Assembly (NCBI RefSeq): GCF_002838835.1
Contig: NZ_NHPP01000005.1
Coordinates: forward strand, 248,001 to 312,000
Reading direction: 5' to 3'
Origin: Siphonobacter sp. SORGH_AS_0500
GTDB taxonomy: Bacteria > Bacteroidota > Bacteroidia > Cytophagales > Spirosomataceae
Length of the DNA: 64,000 bases
This document shows, in pieces, positions 18,085 to 26,036 of the stretch (the first letter of the stretch is position 1; the number at the start of each line of letters is the position of its first letter). The position numbers were made by a program, and so were the translations under genes. The notes beneath the pieces were generated by a model. That model worked only from the letters and a program-made list of their open reading frames with translations. It ran no database searches and was not told the DNA's origin.

Positions 18085-20025
18085 ATGGCAAAAAGCTTGA
18101 TTCTTCACCGCCTCTGGGTGTTCGGATGGCTCTTTCTGGGTTCAGCATCCTGGAGTTTGGCGAAAAATCCATCCAAAAAAGCCCTACTTATTACTATTGC
18201 TCATTACGCGGACAAGAATTGGGCTCCCTTAAATGCAGATCGCGATCGGCTGGTACTGACAGAGACCTTGCAACGTCAGGAATTTGTCAGTATCCTGACC
18301 TGTATCAACGCTCAGGCTACTCGAAAAGGCATTACTCAATCCCTGCAACAGCTTTATAATCAGGCCCAGCCGGGGGACAAGTTAGTAATTCATTATTCTG
18401 GGCACGGCTGTCAGTTAAAGGACGATACGGGTGACGAAGCCGATGGCAAAGACGAATGCCTGGTACCTTACGACGCTCCTAAGCGTTTTGATGCCTCTTA
18501 CTCGGGGATGCTTCACCTGAGGGATGATGAATTAGGCACCTGGCTGGATCGTTTGCGGGAAAAGGTAGGTTCGTCTGGGCAAGTGGTGCTGTTTCTGGAT
18601 TCCTGCCATTCGGGAACGGCCTCTCGCGGAGAGTCGCAAGTGAGGGGGGAAAGTGGGATGACCAGCGATTTTCTTTCCACCGAAAATGGCTCGGGTTTGT
18701 TTGAAAGCCGCTCGGGGCGAGGCTTAGGTAAGCTTGTATTTATCAGCGGAGCGAAATCAACGCAGCCTAATTACGAAACCAAAGATGACGAAGGCAAGAA
18801 AATAGGGTCGCTAAGCTATGCCATTAGTAAAGCTTTCGAACAGTTGGAAAAAGGGACGGTTTATCGTGTTTTTTTCGAAGTAATTTCAACCATTATGGCC
18901 CAAAAGGCCCCGGGTCAAACGCCTCAGTTAGAGGGAGATTCCGAAGAATTGGTTCTGGGTGGGATGGGGGTTACTCGTCCGACATTTTATTCTATAACTG
19001 GATTTGTTGACCAGTTTCGTACCCAAGTAACGGTGGCGGCAGGAACACTTTCGGGCTTGTTCAAGGGAGCGAAAGTTCGATTACGTTCGGTTGATAGCCC
19101 TCGAGGCGACGACGATCTGGAAGGAGAAGTAATAGAGAGTAGTGCTTTTCAGTCCAAGGTTCGTTTAAAGCAGCCACTTCCTACTTCTTCAATGGATTTC
19201 TACAAAGTTTATGAATACTCAAAAGCTTTGGATAACTGGCAGCTTTTCCTCAAAACGAAGTTGTCAGAGAATCGGCAACGTACTCTTTATCAGAGACTTG
19301 AGCATAATAAGGCCTTGGTGTGGGTTAGCGATTCTGCGGAGGTTCTGGTAAAAGAACAAAGGGATACTCTTTTCATCATTCACCAGCAGGATGCAGAGGT
19401 TTGGCAAAAGTTGCCGTTGAACGACCAATGGGTTTATAAAACGGAAGAGGCCCTGCAAAATTACATTCAGGCGAAATTGTTGCGGGAGTTAACCCTCCAG
19501 TCTTCGAATTCTTTTCAGGCAAAACTCGAACTCGTACCCGTTCGTCTGGAAAAAGACGAAAAGGGCAACTACAAAGTTGTAGAAAAACGAACAGCTTCGG
19601 GTGGTTACCCTATTTTTTCCACGCAGGATCAGGGTTGGCTGAGCATCACTAATACGGGCAAGACGGCTTTTTACTTCAACCTGATCGATATTGAGCCTCA
19701 GGGTAAAACATCGGTTCTTCTACCGGGAAAAGGATGGGGCAAGGAAGGGCTTTACCTTAAGCCGCAACAAACACTTCATTACCCAATTGAAACGATTTCC
19801 CCGCCTTATGGTATCGAAATGTACAAGCTATTGATGGCCTCCCAGCCCTTTGACTTACGAATGGCTGTACTTAATCGGGGCAATATCCCAGAACAAGAAT
19901 CTGACCATCCTTATCAGAAGCTTTTTCGGTCGAATTTTCGTGGAAGTAAACCCGATGAAATGTCCTTAGATCAGTTAGGAACAGCGTCCTTTGTTTTTGA
20001 AATCATCCCGGCCAGGAAAAAATAA
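18085..20025 (+). CDS. Exported caspase-fold (C14, metacaspase-like) protease
   Basis: Protein of 646 residues with a signal peptide (cleavage near residue 26, WSLAKNPS). The caspase p20-like domain spans about 30-290: it begins KKALLITIAHYADKNWAPL, has catalytic His107 in VIHYSGHG and catalytic Cys174 in LDSCHSG, and an acidic GDEADGKDECLVPYD segment typical of metacaspases. Both catalytic residues are intact. The remaining 350 residues include a DUF4384-like stretch (WLSITNTGKTAFYFNLID, TSVLLPGKGWGKEGLYLKP) that may bind ligands. Metacaspases cut after Arg or Lys. The gene starts 7 nt after the anti-sigma-like gene, so the three genes form one operon and the protease probably acts in the periplasm, possibly on its neighbour. 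Confidence 0.9.
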   Translation: MAKSLILHRLWVFGWLFLGSASWSLAKNPSKKALLITIAHYADKNWAPLNADRDRLVLTETLQRQEFVSILTCINAQATRKGITQSLQQLYNQAQPGDKLVIHYSGHGCQLKDDTGDEADGKDECLVPYDAPKRFDASYSGMLHLRDDELGTWLDRLREKVGSSGQVVLFLDSCHSGTASRGESQVRGESGMTSDFLSTENGSGLFESRSGRGLGKLVFISGAKSTQPNYETKDDEGKKIGSLSYAISKAFEQLEKGTVYRVFFEVISTIMAQKAPGQTPQLEGDSEELVLGGMGVTRPTFYSITGFVDQFRTQVTVAAGTLSGLFKGAKVRLRSVDSPRGDDDLEGEVIESSAFQSKVRLKQPLPTSSMDFYKVYEYSKALDNWQLFLKTKLSENRQRTLYQRLEHNKALVWVSDSAEVLVKEQRDTLFIIHQQDAEVWQKLPLNDQWVYKTEEALQNYIQAKLLRELTLQSSNSFQAKLELVPVRLEKDEKGNYKVVEKRTASGGYPIFSTQDQGWLSITNTGKTAFYFNLIDIEPQGKTSVLLPGKGWGKEGLYLKPQQTLHYPIETISPPYGIEMYKLLMASQPFDLRMAVLNRGNIPEQESDHPYQKLFRSNFRGSKPDEMSLDQLGTASFVFEIIPARKK

Positions 20026-20144
20026 TACAGCTATAATTCTGATTTATAGATAATTATGAAATATTTTTTAGAAAAGGAAATTTTCACCTGACGTTTCAGT
20101 GCAGTCGTCCCGATTCAGTAGTGAATTAGAAAAACACTACAATC

Positions 20145-20719
20145 ATGAGAGCCAGACTCGCACGAAACAAAAAGGAAATCTCAGAAGCTTACGCACTGGT
20201 GGAGCGGCGTTACTGGGAGACCCACCAGATTGAAGCCAGTAAATTGCATACGAGTCAACGCTACCGTACGAAAGTGCTGGTGGTATATGACCAGAATAAC
20301 AAGCTTCTCGGTACGGCATCTCTTATGTTCCTACGAATGGAATTTTTCCGGGAGAAGATCTTTTTCAGGTAGATTTTCACAAATCTTCATTACCGCTCGA
20401 CTGGAACCGCACCGTAGAGTATGGACGCTTGGCAATTGAGCCTCAGGCCCCTCCTGAAGTACTTCTTTTGATACAAAAAGCTTTTTTGTATTACGGAAAA
20501 CGCTGGAATTTATCGGGATTCGTTGCCATTGTCCGAACGGCTTTAGGACGGACCCTGCGGAAGTCATTCCAGTTCGAAACCATTCCTACTTGCCTTAATG
20601 ACAGAAAAGAAGGCAGTTTTCTTGAAAATCTTCCCTACCTCGGTACTTACCCAAAGAATGAAAATCTCTACTTCATTGCAGTGACTTTCCAAATGATGGC
20701 TGAAGGCCTCAGCCGATAA
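20145..20719 (+). CDS. GNAT/autoinducer-synthase-like acyltransferase, one frame break
   Basis: About 191 residues if one missing base near 20319-20325 is restored, which joins KLLGTAS to SYVPTNGIFPGEDLFQVDF and on to the second half (EYGRLAIEPQAPPEVLLLIQ). The layout is an N-terminal helix with RRYWETHQIEAS, a central sheet (KVLVVYDQNNKLLGTAS), the E-x-x-R-like EYGRLAI strand and a long helix. It resembles N-acyl amino acid synthases of the FeeM group and LuxI-type enzymes. It was not recognised by a diagnostic motif, so the family is tentative. It is preceded by a 119-nt gap after the caspase gene and probably has its own promoter. Confidence 0.5.
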
Positions 20720-20807
20720 GTTTCCCTACTTCTCCATTTTACTTTTTTAATCCTGGTAGCCAACACTACACGGGCTGAAAAAACTCGGCCCTAAATCTCT
20801 ACGCTCA

Positions 20808-21458
20808 ATGAAAAATTACTTTAAAGTAGCCTTCACTTTATTGCTCTTTTATGGCTTGCCTGTTTTGATTTATTTCCTACGTAATCACGACTTAAGCTTA
20901 ACTACTTGGCAACTAATACCAGTAGTCGTCGGATGTGCAATGCTGTTGATAACCCAGCCAACTATCACCAAAGCAGATTTTGAAAACACGAAGGACCGAG
21001 GTTCAATGATTATTCTTTTAGTAACCAGCTGGCTAGGGCAATGGGTTTTGATGATAGACTGGATTTTTATAAGAAATATGCCTGATTTTCAGGAAAATAA
21101 TTATGCATTCTATCTGGGACTTATGGGTATGATTACGGGCTTGACCTTTCGATACATAGCCATTCGAGAACTTAAAGAAAACTTTACGAATACCGTTGGA
21201 AAGATCACCCCAACGTTAATAAAAACGGGGCCTTATAGCTATTTAAGACACCCTAGTTACACAGGAGCATGGCTATTTCTGGTAGCAACGGGTGTGACTT
21301 TACAAGGCTTTTGGAGTACAATGATTATTCTGATCCTTATTACGGGATCATACGTCTATCGTGTTTCAATTGAAGAGAAGTTTTTAATTAGCATTTTTGG
21401 AGAAAAATACACTGACTATCAAAAACATACCTGGAAATTGTTTCCATTCATTTGGTAA
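20808..21458 (+). CDS. Membrane methyltransferase of the isoprenylcysteine carboxyl methyltransferase (ICMT/PEMT) family
   Basis: Protein of 216 residues with about five hydrophobic segments. The conserved C-terminal part reads TLIKTGPYSYLRHPSYTG, then EEKFLISIFGEKYTDYQKHTW, which is the SAM-binding signature of ICMT, PEMT and related NnrU-like proteins (RHP, EE, Y-x-x-Y). It would methylate a lipid or small hydrophobic substrate at the inner membrane; the substrate cannot be told. It is downstream of the acyltransferase-like gene with an 88-nt gap. Confidence 0.85.
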   Translation: MKNYFKVAFTLLLFYGLPVLIYFLRNHDLSLTTWQLIPVVVGCAMLLITQPTITKADFENTKDRGSMIILLVTSWLGQWVLMIDWIFIRNMPDFQENNYAFYLGLMGMITGLTFRYIAIRELKENFTNTVGKITPTLIKTGPYSYLRHPSYTGAWLFLVATGVTLQGFWSTMIILILITGSYVYRVSIEEKFLISIFGEKYTDYQKHTWKLFPFIW

Positions 21459-21740
21459 ATATCCTTCATTACACAGGTATGGTTAGACGATATAATACTG
21501 GATTTACGAATGAATATTCTGTACAAAGAATAGTGATTATATCGCTTGTTCCATCTAGGACAATCTCTTTACTGATGGGTCTTAAGGACGTTGATAAATG
21601 ATTATAAATGTAACGATCTGTCGAGGGTATGAGATGAATAAGGGGTAATTGTTGTCATATTTTTATTTTGTATATGATTAATTTAGAAATAGTATCTCTA
21701 ATAGGCTCATGCTATTCATAAAATGAGTGATCTGCGAAAT

Positions 21741-21759
21741 ACCCCCTATTTTTAGGGGT
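21741..21759. promoter_or_regulatory. C-run/G-run inverted repeat in a gene-poor stretch
   Basis: ACCCCCTATTTTTAGGGGT is an inverted repeat with one extra C, in the middle of a 1.1-kb stretch (21459-22618) without a confident gene. It resembles a dimeric operator more than a terminator, since no T-run follows. No nearby gene start makes its target obvious. The rest of the stretch is A+T-rich and shows no family matches apart from the small ORF at 22209. Confidence 0.3.
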
Positions 21760-22208
21760 TGGTTTAATAATCTTCAAAGGTCAATTTTGCTTCGCTTAGG
21801 GTACTGCTTATCGCCATAGGCGGTAACCAGGCAAAGGACAGGATTTGAAATTAAAGACTAAAGATTCGCAATACTTTCCAACTCACGATATGTTGTAACA
21901 GACTGAAGCATAGTACTATTGAAGACGTGATTCTGATAGGTGAAGCTAATGTTTAGCTATTGAGATCTGGATAAGATTATTATGCTTTTTTCTGTTATGA
22001 TAGATGTTTAACTCTCTTTGAAACTGGTTGATGGGTAATCTCTAACGCAAGTGGATTACTGAAATTCCATTACTCACCATTTTATAAAGGTCACCGCCGA
22101 AAGGCCTTAATAAAGTAGCCAAATGATCCTACTGTTTGTTGCCCATCAAGTTGTAAAAACTGTATTTATTCCGTTTGCTCTCCTAGACTTCAACCTTAGT
22201 ATTTATTG

Positions 22209-22328
22209 ATGCCCATCATTAATGATATTCCTAACTGTAATTGTGCTGCTATATTAGGTTATGGAGTATACATTGATGATGGGAATTGTAAAATTCCACC
22301 TATACCTAAAGATTATCTGCTCATTTAA
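22209..22328 (+). CDS. Possible small Cys-containing protein (39 residues)
   Basis: The ORF begins ATG, starts MPIINDIPNCNCAAILGYG and ends KIPPIPKDYLLI. It contains three cysteines (CNC, NC) and four prolines and has no signal peptide. A strong G+C-rich hairpin at 22341-22370 follows the stop by 12 nt, which is the main support for a real transcript. No family is recognised. It could instead be the relic end of a larger gene, but no upstream frame with conserved sequence was found. Confidence 0.3.
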   Translation: MPIINDIPNCNCAAILGYGVYIDDGNCKIPPIPKDYLLI

Positions 22329-22340
22329 CACCCGAATCCT

Positions 22341-22370
22341 GACTGCCCCGGCCTTTGGCTGGGGCCAGTC
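22341..22370. terminator. Strong G+C-rich hairpin after the small ORF
   Basis: The stem pairs GACTG, CCCC and GGCC with GGCT, GGGG and CAGTC around a 3-nt loop, with one bulged C. At least a dozen G-C-rich pairs stand out in an A+T-rich stretch. A long T-run is missing, so termination is likely but not certain. Confidence 0.5.
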
Positions 22371-22618
22371 TAATCATTTGAAATGCTTGCGTATAATATA
22401 ATGAGTCAGTTAATACTTTCGGTTTAAGGGGTTACTTTTTCAAATTACCACTAACAGAAGGCAAAGTGGTTTTTATAAACAGAATCTCTTTAAAGACCTA
22501 TGTGCAAATCTAGAAAATGACTAATCCGCCAATTACCTTTCAAGTGTGGTATTCAATGAAAAGGTGTTTGATGATCTGTTGAGCAAAACAGATAATGTTA
22601 GCATTACTCTGTTCGAAT

Positions 22619-23707
22619 ATGAAAAAAATACCTGCTTTCTTCGCATTAATGATTTATTTTTTAACAGGCCCGAAGGGCTTTACTCAGGATACTTCTGATA
22701 AAGAATTATTGGGGATCATGAAGGCTATGGAAAAGGATCGTGAAGAAACGGTTAAGAATAAAGCCATACATTTAAAAAATATCGAATTTGAATACGGAGC
22801 GAATCAATTAACCGCTTCTGCCCAAGTATATCTAACGGCTGTATCATGCTATTTTAAACAGATTCCTAAAGCGAAGTTGGTTCTGGAGGGGCATACGGAT
22901 AATACGGGGGAGCCTCAAAAGAATAAGGCTCTTTCTACTAGTCGAGCAGTAATGGTAAGACACTTTTTAATTACCAAAGGAATAATGCCATTGCAATTAA
23001 GCACGAGAGGATTTGGGTCTGCAGTTCCCCTTGCATCCAACCATACGCAAAAAGGCCGCAGTAAGAACCGCCGGGTTGAACTGCAATTGATTGGTAATAG
23101 TGACGATGTACCTATACTTTTTAGGGGAAACGGAGAAGAAATAAAACAGACAGAAATGGATGCTGATGAAATGGTAGGTTATAAAGTAGAATTAGAACAA
23201 CCCATTGTCAAAGCAAAAAAAGGGTATGGTACTAATGCCGACCCCTGGGTTAAACATAAAAAGTATGAATGCCAGGAAACGGCAAAACTAAAGACACAAC
23301 CAGGTTTTGATTTTCAGGAAAAAAAAACAGATCAGTTATCGAAGCTCATGCGAATAGATATATATGCAGATCTTGGGCTTATTTCTGTAATCAATACAAA
23401 AAGATTAATTATTTATATTAACTACAGGGATAAGCCTATCACTCAGGAGCAACTAATACATCAATTCAATTTTAAACAGAACTATTGTACATGTAGTGAA
23501 CAAGTGGAGCTCGAACGTAAGTCTGAAACATTACTGACTAACCTATTTAACCCCCATAGAAAGGAAAGATATAACATTATAATATATCAAGGGAGAAATT
23601 TTACGAATTTGAACAAAAGCCTGCAACAGGTGGTGAATAAATCTTGGTTAAGAGATCATTTGCAAGAGATTGGTTTTGAAAATAGTATTTATATTTTATG
23701 TAAATAA
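22619..23707 (+). CDS. OmpA-like peptidoglycan-binding protein with unknown C-terminal region
   Basis: The start ATG at 22619 is preferred over an in-frame upstream start because it gives a clean signal peptide (MKKIPAFFALMIYFLTGPKG). Residues of about 45-165 form an OmpA_C domain: IEFEYGANQLTASAQVYL, LVLEGHTDNTGEPQKN, and the closing GRSKNRRVEL. OmpA domains bind diaminopimelate in peptidoglycan, which would place the protein in the periplasm. About 190 Lys-rich residues follow, with no recognised domain and a central proline-poor part. The gene lies about 275 nt upstream of the second caspase gene on the same strand and may belong to the same signalling group. Confidence 0.85.
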   Translation: MKKIPAFFALMIYFLTGPKGFTQDTSDKELLGIMKAMEKDREETVKNKAIHLKNIEFEYGANQLTASAQVYLTAVSCYFKQIPKAKLVLEGHTDNTGEPQKNKALSTSRAVMVRHFLITKGIMPLQLSTRGFGSAVPLASNHTQKGRSKNRRVELQLIGNSDDVPILFRGNGEEIKQTEMDADEMVGYKVELEQPIVKAKKGYGTNADPWVKHKKYECQETAKLKTQPGFDFQEKKTDQLSKLMRIDIYADLGLISVINTKRLIIYINYRDKPITQEQLIHQFNFKQNYCTCSEQVELERKSETLLTNLFNPHRKERYNIIIYQGRNFTNLNKSLQQVVNKSWLRDHLQEIGFENSIYILCK

Positions 23708-23982
23708 TCAATAGTGACAGTAATATAATATTAGTTTATTTTTAAAAAGGTGCCTTAATAAGCAAAAAGTTTGTTTTAAAATTAAGATTAGTTTTATTTT
23801 GAATATATGATTTATAAAATTATTAGAATATAAATAATACAATACTATCAATATATAGGCGTGTTTGGTAACTATCATTAAGAATGAATTTATCTTGCTA
23901 ATAAACTTGAATTATTTAAGTCCTTAGGCTACCGTTGCCTATTCCTTACATTAACGAGGAGCATCAGAAGAGAATTAAGAGT

Positions 23983-25335
23983 ATGAGGTTTGAACATTGC
24001 AAAACGGAATTTATTAGACGATATTTATTGTTTTTTATTGCAGTCGGTCTAATTACAAAGGCGAATGCTCAGGTGGGTTATTTAAGGTGGAATGACCTAT
24101 TTGAAATCAGTCTAGCCAAAGGTGTAAACAGAGAAGGAATAATTGCAGACCTGGGTTTTGTATACGAAAAGGCATTTATCAATTCTGAAACGCATAAACT
24201 TTGCATTGAATTTAAAAGAACCATGCAGGGGAATGAGGGAGAATGGAATGAAAGCATTACGTACTGTGAGGGAAGTCCACGTTTAACTTTTGTGATCGAA
24301 AACCCGACTCAGGTTTTTAAAATGAGAAGAGATTTAGTCCAACAATTTGGCTTTGTAGATTCCGGTAGCCATAGCCAACGTAGGGATAAAACCTTTAGAA
24401 CAACGTTAGTAAAAGGCCATAGTCGCGTTGAAACGATTGGTAAATATTTGAATGGGAAAACGATTTATTTCATCGTTTTAACTATTGTTTCAGAAGATGT
24501 TAATGCAGATGTGAAACCCTATCCCCTGGCACCGAGAGGTACAGAAATAGGAGACGCTCCCGTAGGAACTATTTCTAAAACTATTGAAGGAAACTATTAT
24601 GCTTTACTGATTGGAATTAATGACTATCAGGTTAGTAAAGGGCTGAATCCTTTGAGTTATCCTATTGCTGACGCGACCATGCTTAAGGAAGTATTGCTGA
24701 GTAACTATACGTTTGAACCGGAAAATGTTCAGTTACTGACCAATCCTAACCGGGCTAGTTTGCTGCATGCTTTTGAACAATTGCGAAGAAAAGTAACGGA
24801 AAAAGATAATGTTCTGATTTATTACGCAGGGCATGGCCATTGGGACGAGGAAAGTAAGGCGGGTTACTGGTTACCTGTGGATGCCGAGCGGGAGTCCGAT
24901 GCCGAATGGGTGAGCAACAACGATATTGTAACGAAGCTCAGGGTAATCAAATGCCGACACCTATTAGTGGTTGTAGATGCGTGCTTCAGCGGCACTCTTT
25001 TTCAGACCAACCGATCAACAAAAACGGCGGGTGAGATTTTGAACGCAAAAGTGGCTGAGCGGTATCAAACCACCCGCAGTCGTCACGCTTTAACCAGTGG
25101 AGCTAAAGAAGAAGTACCCGATCAAAGCATTTTTGCCCAGCTTCTGGTCGAAAACCTACGGCAATCCCCTCTCCCTTATTTACAGGGAAGTTACCTGTAT
25201 TTTCAGATATTACAGGCACTGGAGTCCAATCCTGGGTTTTCAGGAATTAAGCAACAGCCTCAGTACGGTATTATTTACAACGTTGGTGATGACGGAAAGG
25301 GTGGAGATTTTATATTTATTCGTCAAAAAAAGTAG
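23983..25335 (+). CDS. Exported caspase-fold (C14) protease linked to a two-component system
   Basis: The ATG at 23983 is chosen over an upstream TTG at 23935 because it gives a signal peptide (RRYLLFFIAVGLITKANAQ). The protein has about 450 residues. Residues of about 30-200 form a domain not recognised here (LRWNDLFEISLAKGVNREG). The C-terminal half is a C14 caspase domain: YYALLIGINDYQ, His284 in LIYYAGHGHWDE, acidic YWLPVDAE, and Cys334 in LVVVDACFSGTLF. Both catalytic residues are intact. It differs from the first caspase in domain order, since the protease domain is C-terminal. It stops 29 nt before the response regulator, so caspase, regulator and kinase are probably cotranscribed. Confidence 0.88.
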   Translation: MRFEHCKTEFIRRYLLFFIAVGLITKANAQVGYLRWNDLFEISLAKGVNREGIIADLGFVYEKAFINSETHKLCIEFKRTMQGNEGEWNESITYCEGSPRLTFVIENPTQVFKMRRDLVQQFGFVDSGSHSQRRDKTFRTTLVKGHSRVETIGKYLNGKTIYFIVLTIVSEDVNADVKPYPLAPRGTEIGDAPVGTISKTIEGNYYALLIGINDYQVSKGLNPLSYPIADATMLKEVLLSNYTFEPENVQLLTNPNRASLLHAFEQLRRKVTEKDNVLIYYAGHGHWDEESKAGYWLPVDAERESDAEWVSNNDIVTKLRVIKCRHLLVVVDACFSGTLFQTNRSTKTAGEILNAKVAERYQTTRSRHALTSGAKEEVPDQSIFAQLLVENLRQSPLPYLQGSYLYFQILQALESNPGFSGIKQQPQYGIIYNVGDDGKGGDFIFIRQKK

Positions 25336-25364
25336 TAGTATTTCAACCTCATTTGTGAACATCT

Positions 25365-26036
25365 ATGAACAATTATCCCATTATTCAATTATTAATTGTG
25401 GAAGATCAGCATATATTAGCTGAATCTTTTCAAAGGTTATTCTCTGAACAGAGCCAATTTAACGTAGTAGGTATTTGTACAAATAAAGTAGAAGCGTTAC
25501 GAGCCTTATCCTTACTCAAAGTAGATATTGTTTTACTGGATTTGAGTATTCCAGAACATGGCAAGTTAACACCGAATGTAGATCGCGGCTTTCAGATTCT
25601 GGAATATCTTCAGGAGCATATGCCACACGTTAAAAGTATTGTTCTATCCAGTTATAATGACTATAGCCTCATTAAAAAATCCATTCAACTTGGAGCGATG
25701 GGCTATTTGCTTAAAAATACCTCATTGACAGAGTTATTAAAAGCTATCCAGCAAGTGCATTCCGGCACCAAGTATTTGCAAAATCAGGTTGAAGAGATAC
25801 TTCACAGAAAAGATCTCAGAAATGAAACTAAGATTACTGAAACGGTACAGTTAACCCGGCGTGAAAAGGAAGTACTAACATTCATTGCTCAAGGGTTAAC
25901 CGATATGGACATTGCCGATGAAATAGGACTTAAAAAATTTACTGTCAGTGAATTTAGATCACATTTATTAAGAAAATTTAGTGCAAAAAATGCGGCAGAA
26001 TTGGTGAATAAAGCACACCGACAGGGTATATTATGA
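25365..26036 (+). CDS. LuxR/NarL-type response regulator
   Basis: Protein of 223 residues. The receiver domain has the acidic pair in LLIVEDQHILAES, phospho-acceptor Asp59 in VDIVLLDLSIPE, Ser in SIVLSSYND and Lys in GYLLKNTS. The C-terminal LuxR-type helix-turn-helix reads LTRREKEVLTFIAQGLTD and KKFTVSEFRSHLLRKF. It is the partner of the kinase that follows: its stop and the kinase start overlap as ATGA. Likely targets include its own operon with the caspase. Confidence 0.95.
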   Translation: MNNYPIIQLLIVEDQHILAESFQRLFSEQSQFNVVGICTNKVEALRALSLLKVDIVLLDLSIPEHGKLTPNVDRGFQILEYLQEHMPHVKSIVLSSYNDYSLIKKSIQLGAMGYLLKNTSLTELLKAIQQVHSGTKYLQNQVEEILHRKDLRNETKITETVQLTRREKEVLTFIAQGLTDMDIADEIGLKKFTVSEFRSHLLRKFSAKNAAELVNKAHRQGIL

